DNA of 30,169 nucleotides from positions 1-30,169 of the forward strand of contig CACGET010000006.1 of assembly GCA_902572155.1 (NCBI GenBank), read 5' to 3'. The notes below the pieces were generated by a model. That model was not told where the DNA came from and searched no databases. It worked only from the letters and a program-made list of their open reading frames with translations. The translations under genes were made by a program, and so were the position numbers. Origin of the DNA: an uncultured Pelagibacteraceae bacterium (GTDB lineage Bacteria; Pseudomonadota; Alphaproteobacteria; Pelagibacterales; Pelagibacteraceae). This document shows, piece after piece, positions 15,842 to 24,737 of the stretch (position 1 is the first letter of the stretch; each line of letters opens with the position of its first letter).

Positions 15842-16309
15842 ATGTTTTTATCTACTTACGAGAACAAATTAGACAAAAAGGGGAGAGTATCTGTGCCTGC
15901 TAGTTTTAGATCGCATCTTTCAAACTTGGGATATAATGGTGTTATTTGTTATCCATCATTCAATAATGCGTCTATTGAAGCATGTTCACAAGATCGAATT
16001 GAAAAAATTTCTTCAGCAATAGACTCTTTAAATCCTTTTGAAGAAAAAAGAGATTTTTTTGCAACCTCAATTTTAGCTGAAAGTACTAATTTACAATTTG
16101 ATAGTGAAGGAAGAATTTCAATTTCATCAAGATTATTAAGGCATGCAAAAATTAAAAAAAACGTGCTGTTTATTGGTCAAGGCCAAACTTTTCAAATATG
16201 GGAACCAATAGCTTTCGAAAAATTTAAGGTAAATGCAAGAAAAAAAGCAAATTTAAACCGAGCAAGCCTTAAATGGGAAAAACATTTAAACAACAACGAG
16301 GGGAAATAA
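15842..16309 (+). CDS. mraZ: Transcriptional regulator MraZ
   Basis: This 155-residue protein has the two tandem SpoVT/AbrB-like half-domains of MraZ, each with a DxxGR motif: DKKGRVSVPASFR (residues 11-23) and DSEGRISISSRLL near residue 89. The N-terminus MFLSTYENKLDKKGR is typical. MraZ forms a ring that binds repeated TGGGN boxes and, in Escherichia coli, represses its own operon. Three such boxes overlap the promoter just upstream. The stop is followed after one base by the ftsZ ATG, so MraZ and FtsZ are translated from adjacent frames. It is the first gene of the dcw cluster, as in most bacteria. Confidence 0.95.
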   Translation: MFLSTYENKLDKKGRVSVPASFRSHLSNLGYNGVICYPSFNNASIEACSQDRIEKISSAIDSLNPFEEKRDFFATSILAESTNLQFDSEGRISISSRLLRHAKIKKNVLFIGQGQTFQIWEPIAFEKFKVNARKKANLNRASLKWEKHLNNNEGK

Positions 16310-16310
16310 G

Positions 16311-17786
16311 ATGACAATTAACTTTAAAGCACCAGAAATTAAAGAATTACAACCGCGACTCCTAGTACTAGGAGTTGGAGGAGCAGGCGGCAATGCAATT
16401 AATGAAATGATTGAAAATAATCTACAAGGAGTAGAATTTATAGCAGTCAATACAGATGCACAAGATTTAAAATTAAGTAAAGCAAAATCAAGAATTCAAA
16501 TAGGTTTAAATTTAACTAAAGGATTAGGAGCAGGCGCAAAGCTAGATATTGGACAAGCGGCAGCTGACGAGTCCTTAAATGAAATTATAAATACTTTACA
16601 GGGCGCAAACATGGTTTTTATCGCTGCAGGTATGGGGGGTGGAACTGGAACAGGCGCTGCTCATGTGATTGCAAGAGCTGCTAAAGAATTAAATATCTTA
16701 ACTGTAGGTGTTGTGACTCTTCCTTTCTTATATGAAGGCCCCTCTAGAATGAGAAGAGCACAACAAGGTTTGGAAGAATTAAGAAAGCATGTTGATACTA
16801 TAATTGTTATTCCTAATCAAAACTTGTTTAAAATTGCAAATGAGCAAACAACATTTGAAGAGTCTTTTAATCTTTCAAATAATGTTTTAATGCATGGTGT
16901 TCAAAGCATAACTGATTTAATGGTTAGACCTGGTTTAATAAATCTTGATTTTGCAGATGTAGAAACGGTTATGGCGTCTATGGGAAAAGCAATGATGGGC
17001 ACAGGTGAAGCTGAAGGAGAGGGAAGAGCAATTAAAGCAGCTGAGATGGCAGTAAGTAATCCTTTGATAGATGACTATACTTTAAAAGGAGCGAAAGGTT
17101 TATTGGTTAATATTACTGGTGGTAAAGATCTTAAACTATTTGAGGTTGATGAAGCAGTTAACAAAGTTAGAGCTGAAGTTGATCCTGAAGCTGAATTAAT
17201 AATTGGTGCAATTACTGATTCCGAATTAGACGGAAAGATGAGAGTTTCAATTGTTGCAACGTCATTGGATGGACAACAACCCGAGACAAAATCTGTGATA
17301 AATATGGTTCACAGAATACAAAATCGAAACCCAGGATATTCAGATTTTTCAAATATTGGGACCTCTACATCATTTAATTTTTCAAATACAAGTTCAAGCC
17401 CAATATCGCATGGTGCAAATGCTTTAAAACTTGAAAATGAAGTTATTCAAGAGCAACAAAGTGAAAATAATAGCTCGAATGTGATAAATGAAGGAGCAAG
17501 CCAAAGTACAAATCTCGATGTAGATAAAGTATTAGAAGAGAACGCTGTTAATGAAATGGAAAAATCTTTTACACAAGAAGCAATAGAGTCAGCAAATGAC
17601 TCTAAAGTTAATGAGAATATTCAAGAGGATGTTTCAAATGATTTAAAAGAATTTGGTGTTGACTCAGATGCACCAGATTTATTTAGTTCAGAAAATGAAA
17701 ATCTAAGTTCAGAAGATCTATTGACCTCGCATGAAGAAGAGGATGATCTTGAGATACCAGCATTTTTAAGAAGACAAAAAAATTAA
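16311..17786 (+). CDS. ftsZ: Cell division GTPase FtsZ
   Basis: This 491-residue tubulin homologue polymerises at midcell to form the Z ring. Motifs are GVGGAGGNAINEM near residue 22, the tubulin signature MGGGTGTGAAHVIA from residue 108 (His where Pro is usual), IPNQNLFKIANEQTTF, and the catalytic-loop region GLINLDFADVETVM. The globular part ends near residue 320, an acidic Asn/Ser/Glu-rich linker follows, and the tail LEIPAFLRRQ (481-490 region) is the canonical peptide that binds FtsA and other partners. A good Shine-Dalgarno GAGGGG (16298-16303) sits 7 bases before the ATG. Its position between mraZ and rsmH is unusual: ftsZ normally ends the cluster, after ftsQ and ftsA. All polymerisation motifs look intact. 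Whether a second ftsZ lies at the cluster end cannot be seen here. Confidence 0.97.
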   Translation: MTINFKAPEIKELQPRLLVLGVGGAGGNAINEMIENNLQGVEFIAVNTDAQDLKLSKAKSRIQIGLNLTKGLGAGAKLDIGQAAADESLNEIINTLQGANMVFIAAGMGGGTGTGAAHVIARAAKELNILTVGVVTLPFLYEGPSRMRRAQQGLEELRKHVDTIIVIPNQNLFKIANEQTTFEESFNLSNNVLMHGVQSITDLMVRPGLINLDFADVETVMASMGKAMMGTGEAEGEGRAIKAAEMAVSNPLIDDYTLKGAKGLLVNITGGKDLKLFEVDEAVNKVRAEVDPEAELIIGAITDSELDGKMRVSIVATSLDGQQPETKSVINMVHRIQNRNPGYSDFSNIGTSTSFNFSNTSSSPISHGANALKLENEVIQEQQSENNSSNVINEGASQSTNLDVDKVLEENAVNEMEKSFTQEAIESANDSKVNENIQEDVSNDLKEFGVDSDAPDLFSSENENLSSEDLLTSHEEEDDLEIPAFLRRQKN

Positions 17787-17804
17787 TGGTCTTCAAAGAA
17801 ATAA

Positions 17805-18815
17805 ATGGAAGCCACCATAGTACCAAAAGAGCGAAAGCATTATCCGGTACTGCTGAAAGAAATTATTAGCATTATTAACCCTCAATATGGTGGCACATTT
17901 ATTGACTGTACTTTTGGGCAGGGTGGCTATTCAAAAAAAATCTTAGAGTTTGAAGACACTAAAGTAATCGCACTTGATCGAGACAAAGACAGTCAAGAAA
18001 AAGCAAATCAAATAAAGAAAATATATAAAGATAGATTTATCTTTAAGAACATAAGATTTAGTCAACTTGATAATCTTAAACTTAAAAATGAAAGTATTAA
18101 AGGTGTGATATTTGATCTAGGATATTCTTACACCCAAATTAAAGATCAAAAAAAAGGTTTATCTTTTGAAACGCGTGGAAAATTAAATATGCAGATGGGA
18201 TTAAATAAATTTTCAGCTGAAGACGCAATAAACAAGCTAGATGTAAAAGATTTAGAAAAGATATTCAAATTTTTTGGGGATGAAAAAGAAGGTAAATTCA
18301 TTGCAAGAAATATCGTAAAAGAAAGATCAAAAGAAAAAATCACTACAGAATTGCTAGTAAAGATTATTAATAAAACAAAAAGAAAAAAAAATTTTAAAGT
18401 ACATAGTTCAACTAAAATTTTTCAAGCACTTAGAATTTTTGTAAATAAAGAAATAAGTGAATTAATTTATGGGCTTATAAATGCCACAAAAGTTTTAAAA
18501 AAAAATGGAGTTTTATTAATTGTTTCATTTCATTCTCTTGAGGATAAAATTGTAAAATATTTTCTTAAAAGTTTATCTGAAAATCAAAGTATCTCCAGAT
18601 ACTCCCCGGTTACGGATCAAACTGAAACTTTATTTAGGTTAACACAAAAAAAAGTAATAATTCCTAGTCAAAAAGAAATAAATGAAAATTCACCATCAAG
18701 ATCGGCAAAATTAAGATTTGCTATCAAAAAGAGAGATCTTTACGATCTAGAAACAGATATTCTTGATCAGTTTAAATATTTACTAGATATAGAAAATTTA
18801 GGAGAAAAACTTTGA
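17805..18815 (+). CDS. rsmH: 16S rRNA (cytosine-1402-N4)-methyltransferase RsmH
   Basis: This 336-residue SAM-dependent enzyme, formerly MraW, methylates C1402 in the 16S rRNA decoding centre. Visible motifs are HYPVLLKEIISII at the start, the SAM-binding FIDCTFGQGGYSKKIL (about residues 29-44), VIALDRDK, GVIFDLGYSYTQIK, FQALRIFVNKE, and SFHSLEDKIVKYF near the C-terminus. It lies 18 bases after ftsZ, and its stop overlaps the TTG start of ftsL by four bases. The family normally follows mraZ directly; here ftsZ lies between them. Confidence 0.95.
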   Translation: MEATIVPKERKHYPVLLKEIISIINPQYGGTFIDCTFGQGGYSKKILEFEDTKVIALDRDKDSQEKANQIKKIYKDRFIFKNIRFSQLDNLKLKNESIKGVIFDLGYSYTQIKDQKKGLSFETRGKLNMQMGLNKFSAEDAINKLDVKDLEKIFKFFGDEKEGKFIARNIVKERSKEKITTELLVKIINKTKRKKNFKVHSSTKIFQALRIFVNKEISELIYGLINATKVLKKNGVLLIVSFHSLEDKIVKYFLKSLSENQSISRYSPVTDQTETLFRLTQKKVIIPSQKEINENSPSRSAKLRFAIKKRDLYDLETDILDQFKYLLDIENLGEKL

Positions 18816-19117
18816 AAAAAGTTTTTTTAATCTTAGTAATATTCTTATTAATTTTATCAACTGCGATAATTAAAAATACAGCAAAAAAAAATGAAGACGA
18901 GATTTTTATTGTAAAAGAAAACATCCGAGTTTTAAACTCTGAGTTAGAAAATATTTTACTAGAATATGATTATTTAAGCTCCTCTGAGAAGTTACTGGAA
19001 TATCAATCATTATATTTTGATGATGAACTTATACAAAAAGATATTGAAAACATAAAAATATATAAAATAAAAACTAATGATAAAAAAATTCAAGATTTAA
19101 AGATAATTAAAGAATAA
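18812..19117 (+). CDS. ftsL: FtsL-like divisome protein
   Basis: This is a 101-residue bitopic membrane protein: a short Lys N-terminus, one membrane segment (VFLILVIFLLILSTAII), then a coiled-coil-like region (EIFIVKENIRVLNSELENILLEYDYLSSSEKLLEY). FtsL binds FtsB and FtsQ and activates FtsW-FtsI septal peptidoglycan synthesis. Sequence alone is weakly conserved in this family; the call rests on the topology, the YDYLSSSEKL pattern seen after the coil in alphaproteobacterial FtsL, and the position between rsmH and ftsI. It starts with TTG inside the rsmH stop (TTGA overlap) and its stop shares a base with the ftsI start (TAATG). Confidence 0.8.
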   Translation: MKKVFLILVIFLLILSTAIIKNTAKKNEDEIFIVKENIRVLNSELENILLEYDYLSSSEKLLEYQSLYFDDELIQKDIENIKIYKIKTNDKKIQDLKIIKE

Positions 19118-20808
19118 TGGAGAATTATAAATCAAGGATAAAAATCGAAGATAATAAAAATAACTTTATCTTTGAAAAGAATAAAACAAATTTAACTATA
19201 AATTTTAATAGAATAGCTTTTATTTTTTTTATTTTTTTTATTATTTTCTTAATATATTCAATTCACTTAATTCATTTAGGTTCACGAAAATCTAAAATAC
19301 AAATTTCAGATGATAGCTATTCTTTAAATGATAGAGTTTACAGATCTGATATTATAGATACTAATGGTAGTTATTTGGCCAAAACAGTGACCTCAATCGA
19401 TATTGGAGTTAAAACATCTGATATTATTGATAAGGAAGTATTATTAATTAATTTAAAGAACATATTTCCAAAAAAAAATTTTTTAAAAATTGAAAAACAA
19501 TTAGAAACAAAAAAATTTTTTTGGTTAGAAAAAAAAATTTCAGAAGAAAATTATGAAAAAATAATGAAATTAGGAGATAAATCTATAAAACCAGAAGAAA
19601 AAATTTTAAGAATATATCCACAAAAAAATCTTTTTAGTCATATTATTGGTCAGATAGATGATGATAATAACGGAATTTCAGGTTTAGAAAAATCGTTTAA
19701 TGAAACTCTGAGAAATTCAGAAAAACCATTAAAACTTACTGTGGATAAAGATTTACAGTATTTAATACGTGCAGAGCTATTAAAATATCAAGAAATTTTT
19801 AGAAGCAAAGGTAGTGCAGCAATATTAATGAATGTAAAAAATGGAAATATACTTTCATTAGTTTCTCTTCCTGATTTCAATCCAAATGAAAGAAAAAATA
19901 TAACTGATGTTAATTTTATTAATAGAATTACTAAAGGAACATATGAATTTGGTTCTGTTTTTAAAACTTTCACGTTTGCAGCTGCTATAAATGAAGATTT
20001 AATTAAACCTGAAACCCAGTTTCTAGATTTACCAAAATCTATAAAGTGTAGCAAATTTACTATCAATGAGTATGATAAAGAACTACCATCAGACTTAACA
20101 GCAGAGCAAATTTTAATTCGGTCTGGAAATATAGGTTCAGTAAGAATTGCACAGAAAATAGGACCAGATAATTTTAAATCTTTTTTAGAAAAAATTGGTG
20201 TTCTTAGTCAATTTGATTTTGATATTGATGAAGTCGCAAATCAGGAAAATTTTAATTTTGGCAAATGCAAATTAGCAACAGCCTCCTTTGGTCACGGAGT
20301 AACAACTACAATCCTTCAATTAGCAAAAGGTTATGCAATATTGTCCAATGGTGGTTTCAATATTAGACCAACTTTGGTAAAAACAAAAAATCTATACAAT
20401 AAAGAAGATAATAGATTATTGAAAGAAGGTGTATCTGAAAAAGTTGTAATGGTCCTTAGAAAGATTGTTAATACTGAGGAAGGAACAGCAAAACTTGCAG
20501 ATGTAAAAAATTATCAAATAGCAGGAAAAACAGGAACTGCACAACAACCAGTTGATGGTAAATATTCAAAAACCAAAATAAATACATTTGCATCTATCTT
20601 TCCATCTTCAGATCCAAAATATGTTTTTATTGTGATGTTAGATTCTCCTAAAACATCTAGTAGTTATGTCTATAATTATAGACATAAAAATGGAACTCAA
20701 ACAGGAACACCATATAATACAGCTGGATGGACATCTGTGGAAGTAGCTGGAAAGATAATTGATAAAATTGGGCCTATTTTAGCCACAAAATATATCAAGA
20801 TTGAATAA
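19117..20808 (+). CDS. ftsI: Septal peptidoglycan transpeptidase (PBP3)
   Basis: This 563-residue class B penicillin-binding protein cross-links septal peptidoglycan in partnership with FtsW. A short cytoplasmic tail is followed by one membrane segment (IAFIFFIFFIIFLIYSIHL, about 30-50), a non-catalytic pedestal domain with RIYPQKNLFSHIIGQID, and the transpeptidase domain with all three active-site motifs: SVFK (S280 nucleophile, K283), SGN (S336-N338), and KTGTAQ (K471-G473). It overlaps the ftsL stop by one base and ends two bases before the murE-murF start. Confidence 0.96.
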   Translation: MENYKSRIKIEDNKNNFIFEKNKTNLTINFNRIAFIFFIFFIIFLIYSIHLIHLGSRKSKIQISDDSYSLNDRVYRSDIIDTNGSYLAKTVTSIDIGVKTSDIIDKEVLLINLKNIFPKKNFLKIEKQLETKKFFWLEKKISEENYEKIMKLGDKSIKPEEKILRIYPQKNLFSHIIGQIDDDNNGISGLEKSFNETLRNSEKPLKLTVDKDLQYLIRAELLKYQEIFRSKGSAAILMNVKNGNILSLVSLPDFNPNERKNITDVNFINRITKGTYEFGSVFKTFTFAAAINEDLIKPETQFLDLPKSIKCSKFTINEYDKELPSDLTAEQILIRSGNIGSVRIAQKIGPDNFKSFLEKIGVLSQFDFDIDEVANQENFNFGKCKLATASFGHGVTTTILQLAKGYAILSNGGFNIRPTLVKTKNLYNKEDNRLLKEGVSEKVVMVLRKIVNTEEGTAKLADVKNYQIAGKTGTAQQPVDGKYSKTKINTFASIFPSSDPKYVFIVMLDSPKTSSSYVYNYRHKNGTQTGTPYNTAGWTSVEVAGKIIDKIGPILATKYIKIE

Positions 20809-20810
20809 TT

Positions 20811-23651
20811 ATGCTTCTAGGTAACTATATCAATAATATAAACAAAGATTTCAAAAAAATTTTTTTTTCGGGAATATCATTTAATAGCAAACAAGTAAAA
20901 AAAAATTATATATTTTTTGCTATTAAAGGGGATAAGGTAGATGGAAATAATTACATATCATCAGCAATTAAAAAAGGAGCAAAGATTGTTATAACTGAAA
21001 AAAAAATCAATGGCTTTAAAAATGGTATCTTATTTTTTCAAACAAATAATGTGAGAAAATTATTAGCTGAAATTTCATTTAAAATTTACAATAATTTTCC
21101 AAAAAATTTAATTGCTGTAACAGGCACAAATGGTAAATCATCTGTAGCAGACTTTTATTACCAAATACTCAATCTAAATAATAAAAAAGTTGCATCTATT
21201 GGAACACTAGGAGTTAAATCTAATAATTTTAAGCTTAAACTATCTAATACCACTATAGATCCAATTAAATTAAGTAAAATTCTAAATAATCTTAGAAAAA
21301 AAAAAATAAACCACGTAATCATGGAAGCTTCTAGTCACGGTTTAAAGCAAAATCGACTAGATGGATTATTATTCAATACAGGAATATTTACAAATTTATC
21401 ACATGATCATTTAGATTATCATAAAAATTTGACTAATTATTTTAAAGCAAAATTATATTTATTTGAAAAATTAATCAAAAAAGAAGGTAATATAATAACA
21501 GATCAAGAAATACCTGAGTTTAGAAAATTAAAAAATATTTCTTCTAAAAGAAAAATAAATCTTAACTTATTATCTGATAAAAAAAATAAATTTGAACTTC
21601 TGTCACATAATTTTCATAAAGAAACTCAAATAATTAATATTAAATATAATAATTTGGTAGATAAGATTAAAATAAATTTGATAGGAAAATTTCAGATAAA
21701 AAATATATTGATGGCAATTATTGCAGCAAACAAAAGCAATATTAACTTAAAAAGAATATTTAAAATAATTCCCAAACTTAGGTCTGTGGAAGGAAGACTT
21801 GAAAAAATTGGTAATATTAAAAATAAGTCAAAGGTAATTTTAGATTATGCTCACACCCCAGAAGCTTTAAGATTAAGTATCTTGAGTTTAAAAGAACAAT
21901 TTCCTAATAAAAAAATTTCTTTAGTTTTTGGTTGTGGGGGCAATAGAGATAGAGAAAAAAGAGCTAAGATGGGTAAAATAGCTGATATTTTATCGGATAA
22001 AATATATATTACAGACGATAATCCAAGATTTGAAATCCCAAGCATAATAAGAAAAGATATAAAAAAAGGGATAAAGAGAAAAAAGATATATGAAATACCT
22101 AATAGAGCCAGGGCAATATTAAAAGCTATTATCCAACTGAAAATTGGAGAAATATTACTTGTGGCTGGAAAAGGCCATGAAAAAATTCAAGAAGTTAAAA
22201 ACAAAAAAATTTTTTTCTCAGATAAGGTAGAGATTCTAAATGCAATTAAATTAAAAAATAAATCTTTGTCTAACAATTTAAAAGTTAATTTAATTAAAGA
22301 ACTATCAAAAAAAAATAAAATAAAGCCCTCTATGGTTTTAAAAAAGGCAAGAATAAACTCTAGAGAAATTAAAAAAGGAGATATTTTTTTTGCAATTAAA
22401 GGAAAAAAAAAGAATGGCAACAAATTTATAGGTCAAGCATTCGAAAAAAAAGCATCATTAGCTGTAGTAAATGAACTTAATAATAATAATATCTCTAATC
22501 AAATAAAAGTTAAAGATTCTTTAAAATTTTTAACAGAAGGTTCAAAAATTTTTAGAGAAAATATAGATACAAAAATTATTGCTATTACTGGTAGTTGTGG
22601 AAAAACCACCCTGAAAGAGCTATTAGGCAATTCATTAAAAAAAATATCAAAGGTTAGTATTTCACCAAAATCTTACAACAATAAATATGGTGTTCCATTA
22701 AGCCTTTTTAATTTAAATCAAAATGATAATTTTGGAGTTTTAGAAATAGGAATGGATAAGAAAGGTGAAATTGACAATCTTTCAAAAATTGTTAAGCCAG
22801 ATGTAAGTATTATAACAAATGTTAGTTATGCTCACGCAAAGAACTTTAAAAGTTTAAAACAAATTGCATTAGCTAAATCAGAAATAATAGATAATACTAA
22901 AGACAATGGTACTGTAGTTTTAAATGCTGATGATAAGTTTTTTCCTTTACTTAATAAAATTGCATCTAAAAAAAATCTTAAGATTTTATCGTTTGGTATA
23001 AAAAATAAAAATTCCAATATAAAGCTTGTAAGTATCAAAAAAATTAAAAAAAAATTTAAAATCAATATAAATATTAATGATAAAAAAGTATATTTCATGA
23101 TCTCAAATAATTTTGAAAATAATATCTTAAATATCCTAGCAGCAATAACTACAATAAGTATTTTTTTTAATACTTCAAAAATAAATAAAAATTTATTTAT
23201 AAATTTCAAAACACCTAGTGGTAGAGGAGATATTTCACAGATAAAAGTAAATAATAAAATCTTAAATTTGATTGACGAAAGCTATAACTCAAACCCATTG
23301 TCACTTAAATCTGCAATCCAAAATTTTAACAAACTTGATATAAAAAATTCAAAAAAATATTTATTACTGGGCGACATGTTAGAGCTTGGAAAATATTCTC
23401 TAAAACTTCATAAGTCTATTAGTTCAATTATTAATAGAACTAAAATTGATAAAGTGTTTGTAAAGGGTAGAGATATTTTATCTATGTTTAATTCTATTTC
23501 TAAATCAAAAAGAGGCAGAATATTAAAGAATAATTCTGAAATTATTGAATTGATTAAAAATCATTTCAATAATAATGATTATCTTATGATAAAGGCCTCA
23601 AATGCGACAGGATTTAATAAGATAGTAAATGCAATAAAAGGTCTTAAATAA
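20811..23651 (+). CDS. murE-murF: MurE-MurF fusion: bifunctional Mur ligase
   Basis: One 946-residue frame contains two complete Mur ligases. Residues 1 to about 480 are MurE, which adds the third stem residue to UDP-MurNAc-L-Ala-D-Glu: P-loop TGTNGKSS (K109), EASSHGLKQNRL, and DNPR (D403-R406), the motif diagnostic of meso-diaminopimelate use, then GKGHEKIQ. Residues from about 485 are MurF, which adds D-Ala-D-Ala: P-loop TGSCGKTT (K598), SYNNKYGVPLSLFNL, GMDKKGEIDNL, ESYNSNPLSLKSA and LGDMLELGKYS. Fusion puts two consecutive steps in one chain; separate MurE and MurF are the rule, though fused forms are known elsewhere. No internal stop or frameshift is seen and the linker is short and Lys-rich. 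The mraY ATG follows directly. Confidence 0.95.
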   Translation: MLLGNYINNINKDFKKIFFSGISFNSKQVKKNYIFFAIKGDKVDGNNYISSAIKKGAKIVITEKKINGFKNGILFFQTNNVRKLLAEISFKIYNNFPKNLIAVTGTNGKSSVADFYYQILNLNNKKVASIGTLGVKSNNFKLKLSNTTIDPIKLSKILNNLRKKKINHVIMEASSHGLKQNRLDGLLFNTGIFTNLSHDHLDYHKNLTNYFKAKLYLFEKLIKKEGNIITDQEIPEFRKLKNISSKRKINLNLLSDKKNKFELLSHNFHKETQIINIKYNNLVDKIKINLIGKFQIKNILMAIIAANKSNINLKRIFKIIPKLRSVEGRLEKIGNIKNKSKVILDYAHTPEALRLSILSLKEQFPNKKISLVFGCGGNRDREKRAKMGKIADILSDKIYITDDNPRFEIPSIIRKDIKKGIKRKKIYEIPNRARAILKAIIQLKIGEILLVAGKGHEKIQEVKNKKIFFSDKVEILNAIKLKNKSLSNNLKVNLIKELSKKNKIKPSMVLKKARINSREIKKGDIFFAIKGKKKNGNKFIGQAFEKKASLAVVNELNNNNISNQIKVKDSLKFLTEGSKIFRENIDTKIIAITGSCGKTTLKELLGNSLKKISKVSISPKSYNNKYGVPLSLFNLNQNDNFGVLEIGMDKKGEIDNLSKIVKPDVSIITNVSYAHAKNFKSLKQIALAKSEIIDNTKDNGTVVLNADDKFFPLLNKIASKKNLKILSFGIKNKNSNIKLVSIKKIKKKFKINININDKKVYFMISNNFENNILNILAAITTISIFFNTSKINKNLFINFKTPSGRGDISQIKVNNKILNLIDESYNSNPLSLKSAIQNFNKLDIKNSKKYLLLGDMLELGKYSLKLHKSISSIINRTKIDKVFVKGRDILSMFNSISKSKRGRILKNNSEIIELIKNHFNNNDYLMIKASNATGFNKIVNAIKGLK

Positions 23652-24737
23652 ATGCTTTATCAATTTTTACTAAATTTTGTTGATACTTTTGGTTTTTTAA
23701 ATGTTTTTAAATATATAACTTTTAGAACAGGGCTATCATTATTTACTTCACTAATCATTGTTCTATTAATTGGTGGACCTTTCATAAATTATTTTTCAAA
23801 CAAAAAAATATTAAATCCTATTCGCGATGATGGGCCAGAGGATCATATAGTAAAAAAAATTGGTACACCAACAATGGGTGGAGTAATCATTTTATTTGGA
23901 TTATTAGTTTCTGTCTTATGTTGGGGAAACTTATCTAATGTTAGTATTCTTTTTTGTATTTATATTGCAATATCTTTTGGATTGATTGGTGCACTTGATG
24001 ATTATAAAAAAATTAAACATAATAATTCATCAGGCATTTCATCAAGATTCAAAATATTATCACAAATATTTTTGGCAGTCATAGGTGTTGGTTTATTTGT
24101 AAATTTTGTTGATTACTCAGAAATTACTAATTTGTATTTTCCATTTTTTAAAAATTTAATAATTAATCTGGGATGGTTTTTTATACCATTTTCAGTATTT
24201 GTGATTATAGGTGCCTCAAACTCTGTAAATTTAACTGATGGACTTGATGGACTAGCAACAGTACCTGTAATTTTAGTTGCTGGTTGTTTTGCTTTTATTA
24301 GTTATGTGACAGGAAATATTGTTTTTGCAGAATATTTGCAAATTTTATATATAGAGGGAAGTGGTGAAGTTTCAATTTTTTGTGGAGCTATAATTGGATC
24401 GTGTTTGGGTTTTTTATGGTTTAATGCGCCACCAGCAAAAATTTTTATGGGTGATACAGGTTCACTAGCTCTTGGCGGGTCTCTTGGTGCAGTAGGTGTA
24501 ATTACTAAACATGAAATTGTTTTAGCTATAACTGGTGGACTTTTTGTTCTTGAAGCAGTTTCGGTAATGGTACAAGTTATTTCTTTTAAATTAACTGGTA
24601 AACGAATTTTTAGAATGGCTCCAATTCATCACCATTTTGAAAAGAAAGGATGGCCAGAGTCTACAGTTGTAATTAGATTTTGGATCATTTCAATCATTTT
24701 AGCAATGATAGGTTTAGCCACATTAAAATTAAGATAA
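23652..24737 (+). CDS. mraY: Phospho-MurNAc-pentapeptide transferase (lipid I synthase)
   Basis: The 361-residue polytopic membrane enzyme transfers phospho-MurNAc-pentapeptide to undecaprenyl phosphate to make lipid I. Family motifs are NPIRDDGPEDHIVKKIGTPT (first cytoplasmic loop), GALDDYKK (catalytic Asp pair), SNSVNLTDGLDGLAT, NAPPAKIFMGDTGSLALG, and MAPIHHHFEKKGWPES near the C-terminus. About ten hydrophobic segments separate them. It begins on the base after the murE-murF stop and overlaps murD by one base. Confidence 0.96.
   Translation: MLYQFLLNFVDTFGFLNVFKYITFRTGLSLFTSLIIVLLIGGPFINYFSNKKILNPIRDDGPEDHIVKKIGTPTMGGVIILFGLLVSVLCWGNLSNVSILFCIYIAISFGLIGALDDYKKIKHNNSSGISSRFKILSQIFLAVIGVGLFVNFVDYSEITNLYFPFFKNLIINLGWFFIPFSVFVIIGASNSVNLTDGLDGLATVPVILVAGCFAFISYVTGNIVFAEYLQILYIEGSGEVSIFCGAIIGSCLGFLWFNAPPAKIFMGDTGSLALGGSLGAVGVITKHEIVLAITGGLFVLEAVSVMVQVISFKLTGKRIFRMAPIHHHFEKKGWPESTVVIRFWIISIILAMIGLATLKLR

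Noticed and set aside
24680..24736. Extended MurD start 19 codons upstream
   Set aside because: It lies in mraY coding sequence; the ATG at 24737 fits the family N-terminus and the overlap pattern of the operon.
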